In this document: piece after piece, positions 22,522 through 34,794 of the stretch
Layout of the letters: every line of letters begins with the position of its first letter
Numbering within the stretch: the first letter of the stretch is position 1
Source of the DNA: Syngnathus acus
Taxonomy: Eukaryota > Chordata > Actinopteri > Syngnathiformes > Syngnathidae
Length of the DNA stretch: 64,000 bases
Reading direction: 5' to 3'
Assembly: GCF_901709675.1 (NCBI RefSeq)
Contig: NC_051107.1
Coordinates: 3,286,001 to 3,350,000, forward strand
Position numbers and translations under genes: made by a program
Notes under the pieces: generated by a model
Databases searched by the model: none
What the model was told of the DNA's origin: nothing
Seen by the model: the letters and a program-made list of their open reading frames with translations, nothing else

Positions 22522-25500
22522 AAAACTCAAGCAGACGCACTATGACACCACACACACATGCACAGTTGACAACTACAAATCACACAACAGTCTCTTAAAT
22601 TGTTCTCTTTTCTAGCCACAGCCACACTTCTTTCCATTACTGACAGATGCGAAAAATTAAATAACATCAAATTATTATGAAGTCAACCAAGCCTTTTTTT
22701 TTTTTTTTTTGCAAACGTCAGCAGCAATAAAGCAACGGGAGCTATCTCGGTGTGCTTCGAATTTGCCGAGCTGTCTTTTCGGTCTAATCTGCCTTTTACA
22801 ACCTCGTGTAAACGAACAGACCGGTTTTAGTTGCGTGCCGAGATGTCAAGACGAGACCTGGTGACCTCAAAGCGGAGCCAACGCCACTAAAAGTGTCCCC
22901 CAGAGCTTCCAGATGCGAGATAATTTCAAGACACAAGTAACAAGACAGAATCCAATAATGGCTTCTAACTCCTACCCGTAACCTCTGACCTCAACCATCA
23001 TAATTCGCCCCTTCCAGTCAATATTTTCCAAATAATTCCTTTCTCTGGTCTGTATATATCATGAATGTTTGGACTTTTTTGTTTTTTTTATGATGCACAC
23101 TCGTCGGAACGGCATGTGTTTGAATATATACAAAAGAGGATTGCGCAACATCTGCTGAGCATGCATTGGAAACGTCACGCAGTGTACAGAGTGTGAGTGA
23201 AGCCAGATCTCCAAAGTTGTATTTGGTCATGCTCCGTCGCTCATTCTTTCAGCAATGTGGTACATTGCGGCCTTCCCTCGCTGTATATATTTCATTCAAT
23301 GTTCCTAATATTTCCTAAAAAAAAAAAAAAACCTCTGCATCTCATCCAAGCTATTTTTCTATGCATCGTTACGACCACAACGTTCTGACCTCCCACCGTG
23401 AAAACTACAACGGAATGACCCACTAAAACTCGAGTCCATGTGGGGGGAATTAAAATCCTGGCCTGTAGTTTTATGAGGTCCCAATTCAACACCTATGGGG
23501 CAGATTTAGTTGAGTGTTTATACTCTAAATAATAACTTTACTGCACTCTTGGTAGATTTGTTGGTCTAACGGAGTATTCCCCGAAAATCGTTGTTTCGCC
23601 TTGATCGCCGACAGTTGAAGCAGATGGAAGCTAAATTTAATTCAGCGGCGTTGACGAAAGACGGCCGTAATTCCGCGTGTCACTCAACATCAACAAATAC
23701 GGGCAAATATTTCTCCGTAATTACACCTCTCCTGACCTCCGCGCCCGGCGCTTGAAACGACCGCACGTGTCAAGCGGTACCTCGGCAGTCCAACTTTGAC
23801 GAAGTTAGCGAAGCACTTGACGTGGACGCCAACGCTCGCCGGACCTGGTGCCACTTCCAAGGAAAACATCGAGCGGCTAATGCTCCCGGCCCAGAATATT
23901 GGGCCAAAGTGTCCTGTGCTGAGGACAGACGGATTGCGGTAAATGAGTCGTAACTGCTGTTTCAGCTGGGAGGAATTGCGAACGGCGACGGAAAATAGAT
24001 CCACTTTTCGGCCACCTTTTATATAAAAGTGACTCATCGAGGCTAAAACGTTCCATTGGACGATCATCTGATGCTTATCACTTAAAGAAATATAAATAAA
24101 CACCTTCAAAGATTCACAGCCAAAAAAACAGCAAATGACATTTTTAGAATCAAATCATTTTAGAGCACACCCAAAACTTATCCAGAACGAGAAAGACCAT
24201 CAGTCTTCTTGCAACCTACTTTTTGAGAGTGTGTGGCCACCGCCAACGTTCTCCAGATATCCATCAACATGTGGAGTTTTGCGGGTTGTGGGAATGGACC
24301 TCTCGACCCTTTCTTCCTCTCTCGAGTCTACCTTGGAAATGATTTATGGGATTGACCAGGAGACAGTTTGCGAGTCCCGTGAGCGGCATTGCGAATAGTT
24401 GCCAGGTAAAGTCCAGCAACCTGATGAAGGACATGCCGTAGGTGTGAGCAACCGACCACAGTCAATTTCCAGTCACCCTTCCCTGGTACAGACGTGGCTG
24501 AGAATCAGGTCAATCTCTTCCTCAGTATTCAAGCAGACTGTCCAGGCGTTTTATCTTTCCCACACTTTTAATACTCACAGCCCAATGGTAACCCCTCCCC
24601 CCCTCCCCCTCCTGTCGTGGTCTGGCCTATTGTATAACACTAACGCCATATTGCTGCCTGTGCCAAAGGATTCTTACCCCCTAGACACTGTAACTCTAAG
24701 CCTCCCACCATAGACTAATGGACTCTGTCAGGCTAGCGGAAATGAATATCAGCCAATCTCGAAGTCCGGGGAAGAAGAGGCGACGTGATTAAATCTACTC
24801 GTCGTGAACGGTCGAATCGATAGGATGGGAAGGATTTTAATCAAACGGTAGGTTTGAATTTATGTCATGTCAATGATACAAACCTGCTTTGTCCAACTCC
24901 CACAGAATTTTCTTGGCACGATTTTAGAACTCCACCCTCGGTTCACTTCCTTTCTTTGACTGCAACCTGCAGAGAAATATTTCTGTACCTAATGCCATTG
25001 ACACCACTATTAAGATTTCTCCACTCCCACTTTTCCTTCCCGGCCCTTCTGATTTCCTTCCCCCGTTGACCTCGGCGCCCCCCCCCCCCCCTTCCGAGCT
25101 TCCATTGAGCGTTTCCCACCACCGCCAGGCGAAAAGGAGGCAGCCAGATGCTGAGGGCGATTACGGCTTGAAACCTGAATGAGGTGCCTGCATCTGCTTT
25201 CAATCCGGAGGCGAGTTAACTCCTACCAATGCACATGGACTAAACGATTCAAGAAACTTGCTACTACTTTCACTAGGCGTCTTATTTTTGAGAACGCCGC
25301 AGGCTTCCCCTAAGAGTCCTGAATGAGGACAGCAGAACGAACACAAAGACTAGACCAGAAGAACCTTTAGTAGTTTGGGTCACATCCCATGGCAAGTCCA
25401 GATGACCCAGAACTGAATAAGTCGTACAATAAATGTCTTGATGGATGGATTAGAAGATGTCAAGAATATGGATAGTGTTGAAATCAAATTTCAAATCCAG

Positions 25501-25746
25501 TCTATTGACACGCTATCAAACAAAAGCAGAAACAGATGTTCGACATACTCTGGCAGATCGAAGGGCTTCATATTTCAGTCTTGAAAATGTCTGCAATGGG
25601 AAGTTGCAGTTGAGTGATACAAAGGCCTCTTTGGTTTCATCTGTGGGCAGCTGACTTGAGTTGGACAAGCTCAGTCAGGAACTGAATTCTGGGAGATACA
25701 AGCAAACTCTTGTCGTCGACTTATAAGTGTGTTAGTCCAGCTCCCA

Positions 25747-25784
25747 TTAACTCATTCACTACCATTGACGAGAAAAGACGTCAA
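25747..25784. mobile_element. fragment of TTAA-type palindromic mini-element
   Basis: The left arm starts TTAACTCATTCACTACCATT and continues GACGAGAAAAGACGTCAA. No right arm follows. Confidence 0.7.
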
Positions 25785-28700
25785 CGGGGAATGAGATTCT
25801 GGACCGACACAGAGGCGCTGACCTTACAAAAGAAGGTCGTCTTTCCTTTGGCAGGAATATTTTATAAGAGAAATTTATAGTTCAAATGATACATAAAATT
25901 CATCTTTGGAAGTATGAGACGGTACAAAGCCTTCAATGACAAATCCAAGAGGTTGAAGGAAAAAACAAAAGTGGGCTCCGGAATACCTCACAGGATGTCG
26001 AAAGTAAACTTTCATGTGACAATAACGCAAAAACATCAGCCAGTAAATAAAGCCAAATTCCACACGTTTATGTGTCAGGAGACAAAAACAAATTCAGCAG
26101 AACTTCATTGGCCATGTGGAAGAGGCCAAGGGAGGAACCCTCCAAGAGAGACTCTCAAGGGCTGGCAGCTTGTTTGATATTTTTTATGGGCAAGGTTAAT
26201 GCGCTGGAAAAGCAGAGGAAGCAATATAGCCATGTTGCATCTTTTGCTCTTCTTGTCCCCCCCCCTCGACTTGAAGAGACTGAAAATGTTCCACTCACAA
26301 ACTTACAACCCTTAACCACACACTGGGATATGTTTTAAACCACCCAGGAAGAGCCAAGTCCAAGATTGACGTGACTTCTTCTGATCCCAGACTGGAAAGT
26401 CGCAACGATCTTGGATCGAAAAAGTTAAATAAGATCGTATTTGTTGTTTGGGAGTAGTGATGTGTCTAAATGTCATTTGAAACGGGAAAAAACATTTAAG
26501 ATGAGTATAAAAGCCGTGCGGGAAGAAACCGCCACCCGCCAGGCCACCGCAGCTCGCTTTACATCGAAGCGTTTGCATGCAAGAGCGGTTTTGTGTTCTA
26601 TTTATTGGTCGGAAATTCCAAACGGTTCAACTTTGAAACCAGACAAAAGGCAATGACAGAGAAAAGGTGACTGGTTCATCCAGAAGAAAACAGTTGACAG
26701 ATGGAGTGACAGAACTGGGCCAGGTGTGTGTTTGCGCTTCTCGCAATCGGATCTGGCTCAAAAAAGAAGCGGAAGGGCAATCGGTAGATATGACAAATGC
26801 GGTGTACAGGTAAAGGTCACGAGGAAAAATATCAGGGAGTGGAATAAAGTCCGTCTCCTGTTTGCCGAAGACACAAAGAAAAACTTCGGAAAAAGACTGA
26901 CAGGAGACGGAGTGGGAAAAAAAAATGGCGGAACGGTGAAAGGAATGAAAATAAGACAACAGCAAAGACAGTGTTGATGGACATGAGTGAAGGAATAAAT
27001 AAATGGACGTGGTCCTCAATGCTTTACATCCCAACGACGAGAAAACCCGTCATTGAAGGCACTTTCAAGCACATTAATCAGCCGGATAAACAAAAAAAAG
27101 CACCGTCAAGGATTTTTCCTCGAAACGTTTTGGCAGCAAGTCTCTTTTTGTCTTCATTTGCGGGTGTTTTGAACTGCTGTGGTCGGACTGTAAACAATTC
27201 TGTGCGTTCTCACTCCAAGATTTAAACACCGAGGTCACCACGCACGGCCGAGAAATCAAATACCGTCTTTATGCTGGTCGTAAAAGCATCGGAAAGGATA
27301 ATATTTGGACCAATATTTCCCCCTTTTTGACCTATGGGGTCACAAGATGACTGACTTCCGATTAGCCCAACGCAAGACCGGCGTGGCATTCCAGAGCCTT
27401 CCCTAATCTCGCCGGTTTGAAGTCCAACCAGAACGCCGCTCACTCCTTCCCCGTGATTTGTGTTCCAGATCCAGCTTCCAACACAGACCACCCATGACAT
27501 ATTAAGTTCCCATCCTGCCCACCCCTCCTTCTCCTCTCCGGCTGCCGCTGTTATTTCAGCAGTGTCAGAACAGACAGGACCCAACCGAGCCAGAGGAGAC
27601 GCTTTGAATGTTGGCATGATGGATTCAATAAATCTATCACGGGTTGTTTTCTTTAAACAGTCATCCGTTGTCTGTTGCTTCAACTACCGTGCAAAATTTC
27701 TTGACACGACCCATACGCATAAATTGAATAGCGCTCAAATCCACAAATACTTAAAGCATTCCAACGGGGGCTAATAAATACCCATTAGACGGGTGGAATT
27801 CATTTTAAAGACGTTGCTTGAATAAATACTTGATTTGGCTACGGGCTTTGGATTTGGTGATTTACGATTTGGTCTATACGAACATCTGATTGCTTGTCTG
27901 CTGAGAGTAAATTTGACAAAATCATTGAGTCTCAGTAGAATACATACAGTTGTGGGTCTGCTTTATAGTTTATCAAATATATAAGTCATATTTCATCAGT
28001 ATTATACCTCGCGGGATGTTTAGATCGAACACGTCATCCTGAGTCACAATCGTTTCCCATCCCGCTATCTCAAAAAGTGATGCAGCAGACTTTTTGCATA
28101 TGCTTTCCGCCCTTGGGAGCTTACAAGAAATAATCAACAGGAAGCTTTGAAGTGAGTGGGTGAGTGCATCTGGCACTTGCCAACATACTTTTCGTACTTA
28201 ACAACGATCCGGGATGAGATTCTATGCCAAATGGAAAATCGCAACCTTTGGCATTGAAGACGCGCTCACCGGGAAAGTTGAAAAGTGCAAATTGATTAAA
28301 TACCGGTATTAATTCTGACAGCGATGCGGAAGATCAACCCCGATCAGGAGTGGTGGCACTCACACTCCATTGAAAGCACAGTCAACTCAGATCCGCTCTT
28401 CATTCCGACTCGTCATCGCGTAACGCCAGAGGCTAGAGACTAATTTGAGCTGTCAGAGGGGAGAATACACCAGGAGGAGCCTACGTCAGCCCTTGTTCTC
28501 ATCTCCTTCTCTCAGGAGCCTTTGACAAGCCAAACTCATACGAGGACTTAACAAGGAAGCGTGTTAAAGAATGCAGGTGGTGTACAAAATCAACAAACAC
28601 TCCCCGAAAAATGTAAACAGTCATTCAGGACCATCTGGTTTGCCGCCCCAAACGGGTTGTAGAAGTCATCAAAACAGGAAATACACACTCGTCCATCGCC

Positions 28701-29454
28701 GGCATTTAATAAACACCCACCTGAAGGCCCTTCTAGAAATCTAAGGGTTGAGCTGTCACTCAACACGAGGATTGCGAAATCCAGCTCACATGTGACAGTT
28801 TAATTGCAACCCTCTTCGATGAACCGACTTGTCCTTTCAGTTGGTTCAGGTGCACGTCTTCCCGAAGCCAACATTGCTACAACTTTTTCCGGTATCTGTG
28901 AAATATATGAAACCAAAAACAGAAGGGGAAACCGTTTCCGAACTCGAATGGAGCAATTCACTGGGGCCCCGAAAGTCTCCGAGTCAGTCACGGCCATGCT
29001 GTGAGGATTTAGAAGCAAGCCAGGGGAGTTCGGACCCAAGCTTTGATGTCTCCAGCCCACGTTTCCTCTGAGTCACGAGTAAGCTCTGCTGCTTTTGTTT
29101 GCTACCGGACGTTGAAAGGAAGAGGACGCATGGACCGGCCAGATTGGGAACTCTGACAGCTTGTGACGCGGTGCAGCTCTTGGCGGGGATTTTTGAAAAG
29201 TGACCACGCCTCTTCTGCCAGAGCTTGAGAAAGCAAAGCAAGGGAAAACACTCTCTGGGTCGATAGCAACCACCATTTGGCCGTGTCAGGTAAATAAATG
29301 ATCCTAATGATCTCGACTAGTTCCTGCAAACGACACAGATACCGATGAGGTAATCCCGTCCTCATCAAAACAAAACGTAGTGAGTCATCACCCACACCAA
29401 AGCCTCACATGCACCTGCTCAACCCAATAAGAAAAACTCTTTGTGTAAACCAAC

Positions 29455-29706
29455 CTTGCAGATCCTGCTCTCCTCAGTTTCCGCCTTGGACTTTCCCTCA
29501 GGTGTCCTCGCAGATTGGTACTCTGATTTGACGGACAGCTGGCAGGAGAGCGCTGGGACGCCCTCGCTCGCCTTGAGCTCCTGCTGCCGGGCCATGTAGC
29601 CGTGAGAGGCTGCGGCCCGGATAGCGCTCGGGATGGGGAGCGCCGTGTGGACCGGCTTCACCGTGGAGGGTTGCCTGAGCTTGGAGGCGACGCCAACTAC
29701 CGGCAT
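29455..29706 (-). CDS. nav3: neuron navigator 3, coding exon 1 (N-terminus)
   Basis: The exon encodes residues 1-84, starting MPVVGVASKLRQP and continuing VKPVHTALPIPSA, a close match to the start of mammalian NAV3 (MPVLGVASKLRQP). Farther on it keeps LSCQLSVKSEYQ and a charged Lys/Glu-rich end ESRICK. The start was chosen by this homology and by an A at -3 (ATACCATGC). The reading frame stays open upstream to about 30078, but that part is low-complexity and has no homology. The donor is AAG|GTTGGT, weaker than the other donors because of T at +3 and G at +4, and the exon ends in phase 0. This segment precedes the CH domain and is probably disordered. With exons 2-5 it gives 223 complete codons. 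Confidence 0.93.
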
Positions 29707-29813
29707 GGTATACTTGCCTCCGTTTCCAAAACAATAATAAAAGACTGGGACACGCCGGGTCCCGTGACGGAGGGGAATTGAAGAAACCACAATCGAGAAA
29801 ACGAAATAAAACG

Positions 29814-29844
<31 letters not shown>

Positions 29845-30110
29845 GGAGCAGTTGCCTCTCAGAGTGAGAGGAAAGCAACTGCGCTCACTCTGCAGCCCAG
29901 AGCGAGCAGGACATACAGAAACTGAGAAGGCTACTCCTTCTTCCTCCAATTCACCCCCTCCTCCTTCTCCTCCCACAAGCAACTCTCCACCCTCGCCTTC
30001 ATCTCTCCCTTTCTCACACACACACTGGCTCAATCGCACTGTCAGCAGCGTACCGCAAAGTCGGCCGGAGAGGTTCAAGGGGACACGAACTCCTCCGAGG
30101 CGGCACTCTG
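29707..30110 (-). promoter_or_regulatory. nav3: nav3 exon 1 5' leader and probable core promoter region
   Basis: Directly upstream of the ATG lies a 26-base homopolymer (T in the sense strand, 29819-29844) and a long purine-rich stretch in the sense strand (pyrimidine-rich on the plus strand at about 29930-30020). No clear TATA box was found in the sense direction. The transcription start cannot be fixed from sequence alone. Calling this the promoter rests on its position next to the first exon. Confidence 0.4.
29819..29844. repeat. 26-base poly-A (poly-T in nav3 sense) in the 5' leader
   Basis: A pure homopolymer about 110 bp upstream of the nav3 start codon. It is likely length-variable. 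Confidence 0.95.
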
Positions 30111-30222
30111 TAAAACCACCTCACAGGGCGCGTTGTCCTCGTGTTTTCCTGAACACAACTGGATCTCACTTGGTCTCACTAGGTACTGGAAGTAGAATCA
30201 GCACAATGATATACTGACTTTA

Positions 30223-30256
30223 CCCTAAACCTAACCCTATCCCTAAACCTAACCCT
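30223..30256. repeat. short degenerate telomere-like repeat
   Basis: The sequence is two near-identical copies of an 18-mer (CCCTAAACCTAACCCTAT, then CCCTAAACCTAACCCTGC), i.e. CCCTAA-type units with indels. It lies about 520 bp upstream of the nav3 exon 1 start codon. Confidence 0.75.
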
Positions 30257-32966
30257 GCTGCATCCAAGTCATACCACCATCAAGAATCTCTGAGAAGACC
30301 CTGATATGGACTTGGAGTAGCACGAGCTCCAACGTGTTTCCAATCATGCACCAGAGGCGATGGTGACAGGCCTAAAACAACAGGACAGCACGTAAATGAA
30401 TGGCAGGCGTCCAACTCTGGCTCTCTGTAGCACCGCCTGCGGTGCCGCAGGGATCGGGGCTGACTTGGCTGGCGTTCAACCACTCAGGACTGTCTGGAAA
30501 GCCGCCTTTGACGAGCTCCCATCACGGTGGGTCGCTCAGACGGGTTTCCGCCGATGTGAAGAAAACGATCGAGGCGTTAAAACGGATGTGGCTTGCCGAG
30601 AGGGAGCCAGGTAGTCGCACGATCAAGAAGCCGTCTCGCTAACATAGCGCTGATTGTCTTTATTTAATACCAGAGACCAGATCCAAAGTCAACACGAGCA
30701 AAGCAGATCGGAGGTTTTCTTCTATCTACACAAAGCGTGAAGGGCGAGTCAGCACCTTTGTACTTGGCCGTTACGTCCAACTACATTTGAAATATCAAAT
30801 GTGGGTTCAAGAACAGGCAGCGAGATACGATATTTTTAGTGTTCGACAAAACAAAAACGTGTCTATTTGCAGTTTTCCAGTCAACTCCTGGAATCAATAA
30901 CACGGGCTTTATTATTTGTTCCACATGCTCGGGCGCGATACTACCCAAGTTGATGTGTGCGTAAGTGGAGGGATGTTCAAATGAAAGATACCGACCGGGG
31001 TTCACGTGACTCCAGCGCCGCGACTGAGAAAACAAACACTCCGGGGCGCTGGAGATAAGAGGGGTGGTAGTAGGGGGGGGCGGGGTCAAACACCTTCTGC
31101 CCTCCCAGCATGCAGAGGTACAATCACACCCATGCTTAAACACATCCCCTATGGGAGAGGAGATAGATATACCGCCACCTGGGCCTGTCAACACGCTGAG
31201 CGCTATCGGCTAACCGCACGTCGGGCTACATGGAAACTAAAATAAACAGACCACAAAAAGTGGTGGGGGGGCCTCTTCACTTTCATCGACTCGTGCCTCT
31301 TGTTCGGGATTCGAGCATTCCTGCACCTCACTCAACCTTTGGCTTCTCCACGGTAAACGGCCCGAGCGCTATGTAGAAACGGCGAATATCGAAGCGACTG
31401 CGCGTCCTAGCTAGCTTAAGCCTCATTAATTTCCAAAGCGCGGTAAGGCACACATGGCTTTTAACCTCCAACTCGCGGGCTGTAAATAGAGACGGCTTGT
31501 TTGTTTGCTCATGTGATAAACACATATTGCCGTCATCTGGGGTTCCTCGGACTCGCCCTCATTAGCGCCGGGCCTCGTTTCGAATGTCAGCTTTTTAACA
31601 CCGCCGTCTGATTAAAGGGGACGTGCTGAGAAAGAAAAAAAAAAAAAAACGCCTTCAGCCGTGGAAACTGGCGGCGTGTCAACAGGCGCTTTGCGGACAC
31701 GCATTCAAACGTACAGCTGGCCGCATCCACCACGCAACGTCTCATTATCTTTAACGTTTGCCGGCTTGTTAAGATTCCCCCGTAAACATGAAGCAGAAAG
31801 CTATAGCGTTCAACCGAGACAGCTGGAGGGGATCTGTGCTATGTTTTGATTTATGTGACATTGAGGAGGAGGAGGAGGAAGGCACGCGGCGGTACAGTCA
31901 TCTAATTGTACATAGTGACCCGTCGAACTATTCGGGGGCTTTCTGAAAAAAGGTCCAAGGAGCAAAGATTGGATGGTGCGTGACAAGACAGTACCGACCG
32001 GTGGGAGTTCCTGTCCCGTGACGCAAACTGTGGCGGCTGCGCATCCTGTTGACGACACACCCTTAAGCCCCTCCCCCTTCTCGTCTTTAGACCGCTGCAC
32101 CTGTTAACATCTAAAAGCAAAGTCGAAGATGCGTCGCAGATGTCAACCAGCTTTTTCCTCATCTATGATTTCATCAGGTTGTTCTTTACGCCGACCGACT
32201 CAAATCAGGTGCCCCGCTTGAAGGCCTTTCATAGGGACAAAGACCGATCTGTAATTAGACAAAAGAATATCGTGACATTGTGTTCTGGACTCGTTAGGAC
32301 ACAAAGTGATCTACGTCGGTGCCCTGATAGTTTCCATAAGTACAGGCAAGACTCATATTTGCATGATTGTAACCGGTACCGCAATGTGATTAAAGGCTTA
32401 CAATGACTTTGAAAGCCATACCCCTGAGTGACAGAGGCTTTATTTTGGTCTTGTACCGAAGGAAGTGAATCAAAACGGAGAGGAAAAGGCGAATTCCGAA
32501 GCTGCCAAAAAAAACGTCTAATCCTTTCCTACTTCCTATTTGGCTGGCTGCCTCCGGACAAGTGGGCCGTGAGGATCTAATTGCTTGATTTTGTTTTCAG
32601 CTAGATCGAATCCAATCTCAGGATGGAAGTATCTTAAGAGTAAGTGGAAAGTTTAAAAATATATATATTGAGCGTCACTTTGGGCTTTCCTAGCAGCTTG
32701 TAACTCCTGCTCGCGTCACTCTGATGAAAACTAAACAGGGCTGAGAGCGGCGACTGACGCCAACCCTCCCCATCGCCCCCCCCGGCACCGCCGCTCGCGC
32801 CTTGTCCAATTAAGGTCTTCTGCTCGTGCGCCGTGCCCAGGCCTGCCAAGTCCCAAACAGTCGGGTCAGGGGAGTTAATCTGTCTTTCAAGGGCCTGACG
32901 GGGTCCATTGTTTGGGATGCTGCCTGTCAATGACAGTGGGTGGGCACTGGCCCGTGGGCACGGGGC
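30257..32966. other. upstream or intronic DNA, nothing firm
   Basis: This lies between nav3 exon 1 and the candidate alternative first exon. It has GC-richer patches around 30.4-30.6 kb and 31.0-31.2 kb. No exon with homology and no repeat end was recognised. Confidence 0.5.
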
Positions 32967-32974
32967 TATAAAAG
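32967..32974 (+). promoter_or_regulatory. candidate TATA box on the plus strand (antisense to nav3)
   Basis: The sequence CGGGGCTATAAAAGGCCTGG is an excellent TATA-box match, with GC-rich flanks. The GC-rich upstream contains GGGTCCATTGTTTGG. No long open frame follows, and a TTAA mini-element begins at 33084. If active it would give a non-coding antisense transcript. Confidence 0.3.
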
Positions 32975-33083
32975 GCCTGGAGAAATCAATTCCAAGCAAC
33001 TCTACCCTCGACTGTGTTTGGACCAACTGCCGTTCGGAGGACTTTCCAGTCCCAGCAGGCAAATATGACAAATATGAGCCCCC

Positions 33084-33152
33084 TTAACTCATTCACTACC
33101 ATTGACGGCTATAGAAGCTCCATTTTAACCTGACTGGTCGTGAATGAGTTAA
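33084..33152. mobile_element. complete TTAA-type palindromic mini-element
   Basis: The element starts TTAACTCATTCACTACCATT and ends TCGTGAATGAGTTAA, so the terminal arms are inverted copies bounded by TTAA, as in piggyBac- or Kolobok-type insertions. It is 69 bp long with no coding capacity. Confidence 0.75.
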
Positions 33153-34410
33153 GAGGAAGTAAAACTTTGGTAGAACTGCCAAAACTGTCCGGCAACGGAA
33201 CTCCAGCACAAAAGTATAAATTTCTTGGACGTTGGACTTTCTTTTCATATTCATCACAGGAACTGGAAGATTCACTCGAAGGAAATACTTTCCCAGAGGT
33301 GACACTGGTTGCCAGCAAAAAAAAAAATCAGGTGTTTTAGTGATCGCCATTAATAACAAATATTCACTTGCCTGCAAAGATGAACCCCTTCACTGCGCTT
33401 TTTTACTGTCAGCCTGACTGGTTTGTTTCTACTTTGGATGAGCAAAAGGTTTCTTCGCAGATCATAACCTTTAATGGCTGTCTAATGACAATGTGCACCG
33501 TCATGGAAAGAAACCAGGAATTGCGGAGCATCAACAAAAGGACAAGTCATCGACTCTTCCCGTAAATCCAGAAGAAACATTTGTCGGATTACCAGTTTTA
33601 AGGGGAGATGTAAACAAAAGCCAGACCAATGTTGAATTCTCTGATTCCTTAAAAAGTTTGGAGTCGTGCGAGTTTGCCTCTCGATCAACAAGTCTGGAAG
33701 AAAAGCCCAGAAACTCCATCAATAAATGACATCCCCCCCCCCCCTCGTTGAAAAGTAAAAGCAAAGGCCGTAAAATATACAGTCCAACCAGCTGGCGAGA
33801 GTTTCGCTTGACTGGCGGACTGTGAAATTGCCACAAACACGTTGATAGCATAAGCGGGGGGAAACGAAAAAAAAAAAAAAACTTGTGTGCCTCAATATCG
33901 TGGGCCAGGAATGTTAATTTCATAAACAACCTCCCCTCCAGATTCTGCTGAGGGGAGCTACTGCAAAACGACACACAGACTACTGGAAGCCACCTTACTT
34001 GGCGGCCATGATGGGACAGTGGTCCATTAAAGTTCTTTGCTAAGTCGAAGGAAATTCTTTCGCTGTCAACACCACCCAGTCAGAAGACATCATTTTAACC
34101 TCTGCACGTTACGATAACATTTAATGGTCATATGATATAGCGAGTCCTCAATTTGACTATCCCTGTGGTCAAGTAACTCCATCCCGCTAGCGCACCACAT
34201 CTAATGGGGAGCTGAGCGCGCCCAGTCTGACTTTGAATGGAGCACAGTTTGTTGGAAGTGGAGAAAAATCAAATGCATTCCAAAAGACCTTTGGCACTGC
34301 CAAAAAAAAAAAAAAAAGTCCAAATCTAGAGAAAAGAGGCTTTCTCTTGTGTTTTGTGTTGAGGTTTGAAAAGGTTCACGGGTCCATGTTCGTGGGTCTT
34401 TCACTTCAAT
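33153..34410. other. upstream DNA, nothing firm
   Basis: Open frames on both strands (longest 147 codons at 33531-33974, minus) are interrupted by homopolymers and show no domain. No repeat ends were recognised apart from a poly-A run near 34301. Confidence 0.45.
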
Positions 34411-34794
34411 ATAGGACCGTCACGAATATTTTATCGATTATTCTATCGATTAGTCGAATAATTATATACAGTTTTATTTGAATTAAAATGTATTTCCCAC
34501 TATTAGTGTTTTTTTACTAAATATTTTGTGATTAAAAAAATACTAACAGTTCAGCAATATTTCACAAGATGGTAATCGATGGTCATTGTTTAAAAAAGAT
34601 ATGTCTTATTTCGATTAGCCACAAAAATAAATCAGTCTGTTTTCATGAAGGGCTGACGAAATCTGAATTATGACTTTGCAGATTTGGACAATCTTTAGTT
34701 CAACGATGGCTTTAAACAATTACCCAATTATTAAAATACACGATTAATTTAATAATCAATATGTTGTCGATTAATTAATTTTAGTAATTTTTTT
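34411..34794. mobile_element. hAT-like repeat with ATCGATTA arms
   Basis: The left side reads GACCGTCACGAATATTTTAT followed by CGATTATTCTATCGATTAG, and the right side has CGATTAATTTAATAATC and GTCGATTAATTAATTTTAG. This ATCGATTA pattern is common in fish hAT-derived repeats. The termini are decayed and the boundaries are approximate. Confidence 0.45.

Larger units (their letters stand above)
11747..29454 (-). other. nav3: nav3 intron 1 (17.7 kb)
   Basis: The intron runs from donor AAG|GTTGGT (exon 1) to acceptor TTTATAG|ATT (exon 2), phase 0. It holds MITE copy C (13241-13452), an hAT-like element with an internal tandem duplication (16676-17158), a TTAA mini-element fragment (25747-25784), a GT microsatellite (17284-17309) and poly-T tracts. 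A group of GATA-type motifs lies at 20.8-21.8 kb. The other long stretches (11747-13240, 13453-16675, 17310-20829, 21790-25746, 25785-29454) show no exon or element I can support. Open frames up to 157 codons (15733-16206, minus) look like chance. Confidence 0.85.

Noticed and set aside
27222-27683. 153-codon minus-strand open frame
   Set aside because: No recognisable domain. It overlaps an open frame on the other strand and has no exon signals.
29707-30078. Open frame continuing upstream of the nav3 start codon for about 124 codons
   Set aside because: It reads through a homopolymer and a purine-rich 5' leader with no homology. The family start MPVVGVASKLRQP is clear.
30396-30642. GGTGCCGCAGGGATCGGGG reads VPQGSGL, similar to the VPQGS motif of LINE reverse transcriptases
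   Set aside because: The residues before and after (AVPQGSGLTWLAFNHSG) do not continue the reverse-transcriptase pattern, and no other part of a LINE is nearby. It is probably chance.
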